A stretch of 64,000 nt of DNA from Melitaea cinxia. Taxonomy: Eukaryota; Arthropoda; Insecta; Lepidoptera; Nymphalidae. The position numbers and the translations under genes are program-made. Location: positions 11,843,501-11,907,500 of the forward strand of contig NC_059402.1 in assembly GCF_905220565.1 (NCBI RefSeq), written 5' to 3'. Below the pieces are notes generated by a model, which did not search any database, had not been told where the DNA came from, and saw only the letters and a program-made list of their open reading frames with translations. Below are positions 55,890 through 64,000 of this stretch, piece after piece. Numbering within the stretch: the first letter of the stretch is position 1; each line of letters starts with the position of its first letter.

Positions 55890-56690
55890 AACAAGAACAG
55901 AACAGAACGGAAGAGAACAGAACAGAATAAAATAGATTAGAATAAAATAGAATAGAACAGAACAGAACAGAAACGAACAAAATAGAATAGAATAGAACAG
56001 AACAGAACAGAATAGAACAAAACAGAATAGAATAGAACAGAACAACAGATCAGAATAGAACAGAATAGAACAGAATAGAATGGAATGGAATAGAATAGAA
56101 CAGAACAGAATAGAACAGAATAGAACAGAATAGAACAGAATAGAACAGAATAGAACAGAATAGAACAGAATAGAACAGAATAGAACAGAATAGAACAGAA
56201 TAGAATAGAATAGAACAGAATAGAACAGAATAGAACAGAATAGAACAGAATAGAACAGAATAGAACAGAACAGAACAGAATAAAATATATCAGAATTAAA
56301 TAGAACAGGATAGAACAGAATAGAACAGAATAGAACAGAATAGAACAGAATAGAACAGAATAGAACAGAATAGAACAGAACAGAACACAATAAAATAGAT
56401 CAGAATTAAATAGAACAGGATAGAACAGAACAGAACAGAATAAAATAGATCAGAATTAAATAGAATAGATTAGAACAGAACAGAACAGAACAGAAAAGAA
56501 CAGAATAGAATAGAACAGAATAGAATATAACAGAATAGAATAGAACAGAACAGAATAGAATAGCGCAGAACAGAACAGATCAGAATAGAATAGAATAGAA
56601 CAGAATAGAATAGAACAGAACAGAACAAAAAAGAACAGAACAGAACAGAATAGAACAAAACAGAACAGAACAGAATAGGAACAAATATAG
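55890..56690. repeat. Pentanucleotide satellite, (agaac/agaat)n
   Basis: About 800 bases of five-base units, mostly agaac and agaat with local alternation, plus longer-period repeats containing aaaatagatcagaattaaat (about 56284, 56391, 56443). The open frames on the minus strand here are by-products of the repeat, not genes. Confidence 0.93.
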
Positions 56691-56814
56691 ATATTCCTAG
56701 AGTAAGCAACTCAATGCTTGTGTAATAGCCGATTGATATAGCTATATTTTTTTTCAATAAACATACATATAAATTATAATAATAGATAACAAATTAAATC
56801 GATTTCTTAAATAA

Positions 56815-56945
56815 AAGTAACTCCTTATTACATCAGTTATCTGCCTGTAAATGTCCCGTCGAAATCGACCAAGCCATCTCAGAGATTAGCCGAAACAAAC
56901 AGACAAACAAAAATTGTAAAAAAAATGTTGTTTTGGTTATATGTA
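56815..56945 (-). mobile_element. Non-autonomous Helitron body fragment
   Basis: The inverted counterpart of the bodies at 8640 and 33650: on plus, catcagttatctgcctgtaa, then ctcagagattagccg and aaacagacaaacaaaaattg. Neither terminus is present. Confidence 0.6.
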
Positions 56946-57535
56946 CCGTTGCCAATATTACTGCTCCGTACCCAAAGGGTTCGCTGTCTGTCCGCCTGTC
57001 CGTCCTTTTCTGACGGTCTGTCTGTTACCAGGCTGTGTGTCTTAAGCACGGCGATAGCTAGACAGATGAAATTTTCACAAGTTATGTGTTTCTGTTGCCG
57101 CTATAACAACAAATACTAAAAACAAATAAAATAAATATTTAAGGAAAGATAAATATTTTTTTACCCTTTTTTCTCGATGTCAATAATGGCACCAAGTAGG
57201 CACTTGAAATATTTACAATATACTCAGTTGTATTTTTACTTTAATAATATAATTAAAGAAAAATAATTAAAGAAAAATAAAATGAATATTTAACCATACA
57301 AAAAGCTAATTTTTGCTTATTATTGCTCGATATCAATAAATGGTACTGTTGTTTACCTAATCAATGGTTCGGAACCCTTCGTGCTCGAGTCCGACTTGCA
57401 CTTGGCCGATTCTTTGATATCTGTCCTGATCCGTCTGTCTGTCACCAGGCTACAGCTACAGATGGACAGACGGACAGATAGCGAAGCCTTAGTAATAGGG
57501 TCCCATTTTTACTCTTTGGGTACGGAATCCTAAAA
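56946..57535. repeat. Inverted pair of a ccgtaccc-aaag repeat
   Basis: The left end (gctccgtacccaaagggttc, then ctgtctgtccgcctgtccg) recurs in inverted form at the right (about 57460-57532). Between them lie the blocks gatagctagacagatgaaat, gttgccgctataacaacaaa and gagtccgacttgcacttggc, which I recognise as a very common lepidopteran repeat. No coding potential. Confidence 0.6.
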
Positions 57536-57579
57536 AGAGAAATTAATTGGTTAAGTAGTTCTAAATTTTATATTTGACT

Positions 57580-57665
57580 AGCCCGTTAGCGCAGTTTGTA
57601 GTGACCCTACTTTCTGCACCGAAGGTCGTGGTTTCAATTCCCACTTCAAGTATTGGTGTAATATA
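57580..57665 (+). mobile_element. tRNA-derived SINE head
   Basis: TTAGCGCAGTTTGTAG (A-box-like) and GGTTTCAATTCC (B-box-like) are spaced as in a tRNA, after a short gactagcccg start. The acceptor and anticodon stems are poor. It is followed by an AT-rich tail, so a SINE is more likely than a tRNA gene. Confidence 0.55.
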
Positions 57666-57669
57666 TATA

Positions 57670-58710
57670 TTAATTTTAAAAAATTCAATACACCTGACCA
57701 GTTTCCAGTTAATATATTTATATAATAACAATAATTGTTTATAAAATTCACGTGAAAACATTTTATTGCTATAAATAATAACTAAGTCATATTATTTAAT
57801 TAAAGGATTTTTATATTAATTAATATTGTTTAAAGTAAATTAAGAAAAAAAAAATACAATCAGAACACTATTACGTTTTCATTGTATATTACTCAATGTA
57901 TCACCGTATAATCCTTTGACTTTGAACGCATTTATTATTAGATTTGTATTAATATTAATAATTCAATTTATGAAAAAGTATACTTTAACTATCTATATAA
58001 ATATCTAATTTCAAAGCGATTATAAAGAAGGATCTGAATCTTATAGATAATATCTAGTTACTAAATTTATGTATACTCGTATCTTCCTTATGTTAATAAG
58101 TATGGCATCTCTTCTCTTATTACCCGACTGCCAAGGAAGGGTTATGTTTTTCGCGCGTATCTTGTATGTATGTATGTATATTTGTATGTAATATTCTTTA
58201 CTACCTCATATTTCCAGAACCACTGAACGGATTTACATAATTGAGGTATCGTTAGGTTCGTCTTATCTGCCCAAGTGTTCTTAGATAGGTGACATTAAAA
58301 AAAAATCAAACATGGCGGCTGCGCGAAGCCATTGTAGTTAATGAAAAAAAATTTTTTTTCTCGAATACTACAATATGGGTATCAAATTGAAGGGCACAAT
58401 ACAAGGATTTTAAAAAGGTATATCATGATTATTATTACCGTAATACTAATAAAGAAATACAATATTAAAGTTTAAAAAATGTGGACTTTGCTCTTTCCCA
58501 CGCCTATGCCATGCCAAACTCGCCTTCTAGGCGACGATCAACTTCGGGGTGTAGCCTTTCTAATAAAATACAATGGTTAAAAAAAACATACAATTAAAAT
58601 TACAAATAAAAATTAATAAATGTCACACCAATTTACAATTACATTAATAAAATCAATAACAAATACATAATACCAAATACAAACAAATAATTTTAATAAT
58701 AATTTGATTA
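57670..58710. other. Intergenic stretch with repeat-like segments
   Basis: No gene supported. A segment at about 58128-58340 (cccgactgcc-aaggaagggttatg, gtatgtatgtatg, ccactgaacggattt) looks like a familiar interspersed repeat. Confidence 0.4.
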
Positions 58711-58715
58711 TATTA

Positions 58716-58900
58716 AAACTAATAGTTGTTGACTTAAGCAGTCACCTATTTGCTAAAGGTCAGGCTTACGTTGCTTTGAGCAGAGTGAGGTCTTCTCCGG
58801 GCTTGCTATCAGTTCTCTTGACCCTAAAAAATTACTTAATCAACCACATGATGTAAACTGTTTTAATGAATTGAACCGATTACGTAAATTGTCTGACTAA
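58716..58900 (+). pseudogene. C-terminal remnant of a Pif1-like helicase
   Basis: Encodes VDLSSHLFAKGQAYVALSRV, the last conserved block of SF1B/Pif1 helicases. A one-base frameshift falls near 58797-58802. About 30 more residues follow in the new frame to the stop TAA at 58898-58900. The rest of the protein is not upstream. It is most likely a mobile-element helicase (Helitron/Helentron- or Polinton-like) and not host PIF1. It differs from the RepHel at 47329-51855 in this block, so it is a different lineage. Confidence 0.7.
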
Positions 58901-58908
58901 AAAGACAT

Positions 58909-59406
58909 AAATAAAATAATAATTAAATAAAAAAACAAAAAACCCGCCTGCGTGAAGAACAACGAATAGAAAATCAACTGAAAAAGCTGGAACAAGATAA
59001 AAATTCAATATGCACACAAAGTCAGCGAAATAAATAGAAACAATATCAAACATTTTGTGCTGTACATTTAAAATATATTAAAATGGTAGTCCTTCGAAAC
59101 TTTATGCAACGTCGTAGATAATATGCAGTCGGAGGCATGAAATTGAAGGATAAGTCAAATCATTCTCTCTTTGTGCATGTCTCCGACAGCATGTTATGTA
59201 CGACGTTGCATAAAGTTTCGAAGCACTACCGTATTAATATATTTTAAATGTACAGCACAAAATGTTTGATATTGTTTCTATTTATTTCGCTGACTTTGTG
59301 TGCATATTGAATTTTTATCTTGTTCCAGCTTTTTCAGTTGATTTTCTATTAGTTGTTCTTCACGCAGGCGGGTTTTTTGTTTTTTTATTTAATTATTATT
59401 TTATTA
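58909..59406. repeat. 500-bp near-perfect palindrome
   Basis: The arms 58909-59116 and 59199-59406 are almost exact reverse complements over about 208 bases. Complementarity continues imperfectly inward (gcagtcggaggcatg / catgtctccgacagc), leaving a central loop of about 35 bases. The left arm has an open frame of about 30 codons ending at 59037 with a charged, coiled-coil-like composition. The mirror copy produces the 59262-59513 frame, which is a by-product. Confidence 0.88.
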
Positions 59407-59604
59407 TACATTTGTTCCTATCGCGAAAAGATTTTGTTGCATTGTCAATCGTATTATGTATTATGTACAGCATCGCCTTGCCTCTTATCGTTTTCATCGT
59501 TCAGGCCATGTAAGTGACAAAACAGGACACGACTCTATGTTAGTACAGTTTACAGTTTTTATGATTTGTACTGTATTGTTATAATGTATTCTGTGTTAAA
59601 CTTC

Positions 59605-59672
59605 GAACCTTCTCCTGCATAAAGAATGAAGTGTAAGGCCACAGCCAAGCAGTGGGATGTTTCAGGTTGAAT
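59605..59672 (+). mobile_element. Degenerate SINE-B-type tail
   Basis: Keeps ccttctcctgcat, aaggccacagccaagcagtg and ggatgtttcaggttgaa in the family order. No head visible. Confidence 0.5.
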
Positions 59673-59692
59673 CAATCCATCATAAAAAAATC

Positions 59693-60130
59693 TGTTTGCT
59701 CGCAAACGAAAAAAAACCGAATTCAATTACATCGAAAAGTAATACAAGATAAGTAAACGACAAAATAGTTAAGTAATACGCGTTATTAAAGATAACTCAA
59801 AAAATGCTAATCGGATATCGTTCAAATTTAAATGAGACTACATGACAAGCATTATTTATCGAATAAAGTAAGAATCATCAAAATTGGTAAACGCATTAAA
59901 AAGGTATGCGGTTTAATACAACGTAGTTCGACGAGAAAATAGTCAAGTAAATACGTATTATTAGATATAACTCGAAAAGTACCTTTCAGATCTCAATTTT
60001 TAAATGGGACCAAATGACACGCAACACCTTTCGACTATTTTTTTTTATTTGAAATCGGTCCAAGCAGTCAAAAGTTCTGAAGTAACATACATAAAAAAAA
60101 AGAATTGAGAACCTCCTCCTATTTTGGAAG
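59693..60130 (-). repeat. Repeat D copy
   Basis: On plus: gtttgctcgcaaacgaaaaa, then ccgaattcaattacatcg, the internal acgagaaaatagtcaagtaa, and the end ttgagaacctcctcctattt. An internal block is repeated (about 59755 and 59930), so this copy is duplicated or longer. Confidence 0.65.
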
Positions 60131-60135
60131 AAAAT

Positions 60136-63100
60136 TATTGTACAAACATATACATTAAAATAACTTTAATATAAATCAAACTTTATATAAGTTGTCTAAT
60201 ATAATATATATTCGTAGTGAATAAATCACTCAACCGAATATAGAAATGCGAAGCGTTCAAGAAAACTATCACGATTCGCGACAGCAAAGCAACCCGCAGA
60301 AGCCCAGCTGTAAACCAAATAAGCTCCTATTTTATTCCAAACAAACCTCGCACCGGCTTTGTTTTGGTAAATTCGGCTACAAATCTCCGTAAAATCTTAC
60401 CTAAGCTTTTAAATATTTATTTTTATAAAAATAACTCACAAAATATTGAAATATGAATTATTAACTTTAGTACTCGTTGATTAACACATTAATAAATAAT
60501 TGAAATTGAAAAACGTAATTAAGTTAAATTATTAAAGCTAATTTTATTTTTATTAAGATTTCAAAAATTTATTATTTTTAAATTTAATGATTTAAGAAAT
60601 TTGAGAAAAACAAATTAAATACTCTTTGTCTATTAAATATTTATTTACAATTATTACCCAGTAAAAATAAGTACAAGCGTGTTTTTATATTTTTTTATAC
60701 AACTAGGTCATCAAAGCGTACGTATTATGAATCGTAGACTTAACTTTTTAATTCGTCTTCAAGTTACAAAGTCTTTTAAAATATGGATAGTGTAATTTGA
60801 TAAAACTGATATATTTGTGATATAATTATATTGATATATTAAAAAGTACTTATCTAGCCAATATCAATTGTGGTAAATAACTACTTTTTCTGTACTTATT
60901 CTTTTTATATATTTATTTAATTATACTTTATTGTTCACCATATATATTGTATTATATTTTAATGTATTTTATATATTCTATATTGTATTTTAAACATTAA
61001 ACATAAGACAGTTACAGAATGTGAAGTACAATTGGCGAACCTATGGTTATCTTTTACCGCAGTCCACTGCTGGACATAGGACCAAGTTCGGACCAGACAT
61101 TATTGATAATAATAATTTTTGAGTGTTCATTTTGACCACTAAATTAAATCTCATGGCTAATAAAATCATTTAGTTTTCGCTTTGAATTTAATTTAATTTA
61201 AATACTATAGTATAAGTTTTTAATTTCCGTCAATCTCTATTATATTCAGCGTCAATCTCACGTGACAGACGTGACAGTGTCCAGGCAAATCTCACTAAAT
61301 CTCACCTAAAGGAGGAGTCTAAATGAATCGAAAAATAGCTTACGTAATTAATTCTAAGCTGTCATTTCGTATACAGCTTCATTTTAGTTTTGTAACGCAT
61401 TTAATTCTTAACTTTATGTTTATAATATAGAACAACTGAATTATTAAATCGCTACATAGATTGTGGAGGAAAAACTCGCGCGATACTTTGGAGCTGTCAA
61501 TAGAAAACCTATTATATAAAATACTGAGACATGTGTATCCATTATCCATAATAAAGCAGATCAAGCACCAATAGTTCCCTCTAAAAGATTAATTGGCTCT
61601 CGCAAACAAAAGAGTGTACGTCTGTGCTTTTAATAAAACTATAACAGAACCAATTCTGCATATTAAAGTTTTTTTTTTTTTAATATTCAATTTCAACGTC
61701 TTTGTTTTTACAGTTCAAAATTACAGATATGGTAACTCTAAATGGTTAACTTAACATGTGGTACTTAGAACTCGAAATGTACAGAAATCTTTTAAGGTTT
61801 GGTGAAACTAAAGTTAGCAAATGAACTTTATTTAACAGTCTAAAAAAATGTTGTGAATGAAGTCGCGGTACACAGACTAGTATATAATATAAATTAATAA
61901 GTAGAAGTAAAAATTAATAAAAATATTATTAAAATCTTGTTTAATAAATATAAAATTCCAAGAAAATACCGACGTTTAAAATAGATTCTTAATCTTTTTC
62001 CGGAACGTTTATGTAGACGTTTTTATCGAAAATCATGACGGCATTAAGACTGACCTCCGTAAGCTATTTAATAAGGGAAGGCGGGCGACATGCCAAATTA
62101 ATCCCGAGATAAAGTAATATCACCGCCTTCGAAACCTCACGCTACAAAGTATATAGTAAATTAAGATAAGACAATTTAATGAGATTCCAGTTTCGTATTT
62201 GATATCTTATAAAAATGATATACGAACGAACGATACATATTTTACGAGTAAGATGACTTTATTGTAATATAAAATATGAGAAATTTTAAAATATGAAGAT
62301 ATGATTTGATTTTGTCTGTAACCAACCAAAACAACGATGTACTCAACATTGGTTTTTTAGTTAAGGCTATATAAACATACACAGAATTTAACAAGTAGGC
62401 TTTACTCTATTTTTTTGAGTTACAAAGAAGAGTTAAAAAAGATAAACAAATAGATATATGAGATAATTATACCTACAATAAAAATAATAATGTAGAAAAA
62501 ATAATAATAGTAGAAGTATTGAAGATAGCAATCCCTCTAAAATTTTAAAAACTATATTTAGATTTCGAAGTTATAATAGTAACATTGTATATATTTTAAT
62601 CGAAAAGTATTATTCACATGTCAAGCTGGCCGGTGTCCTGTGACGTTCAAGATAGAGAAAAGCGGGAAATAGCTCATTTAAAATACAGTAGACCATTTCT
62701 AAGCACGGAAGTGCACTGTAAAGAGTTCCTTTCACGCTTTTTACACCCGCTGGAATCTACAGTGACTGGTATTGTTGGTAGTTTTATTAGATTCTTATTC
62801 TTAACTTGAAGATTTGTAGCTTATGAAGAGTTGAAGTCCGTTTTATTTAAACTTTATATCATAAAGTACTGTAACATTTTCATACAGAATTCTAAGAATC
62901 GTAAATATATATATATATATTTTTTAAATTTATTGTTTTAATTTATAAAAATTGTCTCTTTTGCTAAGTTGTTTTTTGTAAGAATAATAATAACTTAGTA
63001 TTTTATGACATAGTAGCTGTACCCTGCGCGGGTTTCTGCGATTTTTTTTTTTGGTTTTTGGTTGTACCAACTCAGAAACCTTAGTGGGCTCATGCACAAC

Positions 63101-63820
63101 ACTTTAGTGAAAATCATGACACGATCAAATGCATAGTTTACGATTCTATTAAGATCGTGCAAATAAACATTTAGTTTTATATGTATAGAGTTTGAGATAT
63201 CTATATTCTTAAGATGAGTACAGAATAAGCTCCTGAATTATTATAATGCACGTTACTAAAGATAAAAATATAAATGTTTTATTTTGGTTGGCACAAAATC
63301 TTTTACGAAAATTTTCTTAAAACGTGTTTCGTAAATAAATTCAAAATATTACAGTAACAAATTTTAAACTCCTAAAAGATAGAGTATTATTCGCGTTAGT
63401 ACGCGTGTAGTCTGTGCATTTCCTTTATTTCTTCTAATGTATATTCAACATTTTGTCAAATCGTATCTCATCAGTGCTTCACAAATAAAGTAATTAAAAA
63501 TAGAGAATCAAATATACGATATTTTTATCTTTGATTCATACAATACTAAATCTAACCTCCATCAAATTCACATAAATCAATGTATACTTGATTTCATCAA
63601 ACGAAATTCAACATTCAACGCTCGTGAAAGCATGGAGTCGCATCGCTTTCATATGTAAATAGTTTGAAAGGCCAAAGTTGATGAAAGCATTCGATATACC
63701 GCTTATGTATGATAATAAATAAACCGTACATATACTACAAACTTAGTCTGATTTAATATAAAATAATAATTCGATTCGAATTAAAAATAAGACTGCAATG
63801 ATTCGTAAAAACATTTATTA
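60136..63820. other. Intergenic stretch, no gene supported
   Basis: Short repeat stubs only: repeat E start at about 60696-60725, a SINE-A tail at about 61061-61083, and a Helitron-like end (gaagtcgcgg...ctagt) at about 61859-61881. A 63-codon open frame at 62618-62809 has no recognisable family and no clear splice partners. Confidence 0.4.
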
Positions 63821-63821
63821 C

Positions 63822-64000
63822 TATAATTGTGTTTGCAAGCAAACGAAAAAAAACCCACTTCAATTATACTGACAAATAATACCACGTAGGTAGACGAAAA
63901 AAATAGTCAAGTAAATACGCATTATCAAAGATTATTCCAAAAGTTGTAATCAGATCTCGATGAAATTTGTATGTGACCACATGATAAACATCGGCTTTCG
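63822..64000 (-). repeat. Repeat D copy, cut by the window edge
   Basis: On plus: ttgtgtttgcaagcaaacga, acttcaattatactgacaaa, gtaggtagacgaaaaaaata, cgcattatcaaagatt, ending in acatcggctttcg at the edge. Matches 54958 onward base by base with few changes. Confidence 0.72.

Noticed and set aside
55842..56757. Two long minus-strand open frames (182 and 95 codons)
   Set aside because: They are made of the pentanucleotide satellite, which stays open in several frames and gives a five-residue periodic Ser/Val/Leu/Phe product. Not genes.
59262..59513. An 83-codon hydrophobic open frame
   Set aside because: It lies mostly on the right arm of the palindrome, antisense to the coding-like left arm.
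1..64000. CRISPR array or prokaryotic-type operon
   Set aside because: No regularly spaced repeats with unique spacers. Gene structure is eukaryotic with introns.

Overview
The window looks like AT-rich nuclear DNA from a moth or butterfly (Lepidoptera). Evidence: one intron-rich animal gene with short GT-AG introns; a gypsy-type errantivirus with an env gene; a complete insect-type Helitron; RTE and R1-type LINE fragments; and many copies of short repeats that I recognise as common in lepidopteran genomes. The species cannot be read from the sequence. There are no rRNA genes, no CRISPR array and no convincing functional tRNA gene.

Layout. 1-5.5 kb: non-coding DNA with SINE and repeat copies. 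5.6-14.1 kb (+): the only clear host gene, a ten-exon polypeptide N-acetylgalactosaminyltransferase (601 codons, all splice phases consistent, no internal stop). Its introns hold a 5'-truncated R1-type LINE, a non-autonomous Helitron end, a repeat of the AACCGACTTCAA family and a 5'-truncated RTE LINE. 15.1-22.7 kb (-): a 7.6-kb errantivirus with identical 332-bp LTRs, tRNA-Ser primer site, and open gag, pol and env. Env appears to take its start codon from a spliced leader. 22.7-45 kb: mostly AT-rich intergenic DNA with tRNA-derived SINEs, Helitron tails, a tandem 245-bp duplication, a LINE C-terminal fragment (40.1-40.9 kb) and a fold-back element (43.8-44.6 kb). 45.2-46.1 kb (+): a complete non-autonomous Helitron nested in another repeat. 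47.2-53.7 kb (-): a complete autonomous Helitron (TC...CTAG termini, terminal hairpin, intact 1508-residue Rep/helicase) sitting in a TA microsatellite, itself carrying a SINE and a hairpin insertion in its 5' leader. 54-64 kb: inverted copies of repeats, an 800-bp pentanucleotide satellite, a decayed Pif1-like helicase tail next to a 500-bp near-perfect palindrome, and long stretches without recognisable genes.

How the parts relate. The host gene is independent of the mobile elements, which occupy its introns and flanks without breaking exons. Non-autonomous families depend on partners also seen here: SINE tails match the end of the RTE reading frame at about 12.84-12.88 kb, and the short Helitron copies share termini typical of autonomous Helitrons. 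No clearly new multi-gene system was found. The strongest items for follow-up are the apparently recent complete errantivirus with a spliced env start, the intact Helitron, and the 500-bp palindrome beside a helicase fragment.
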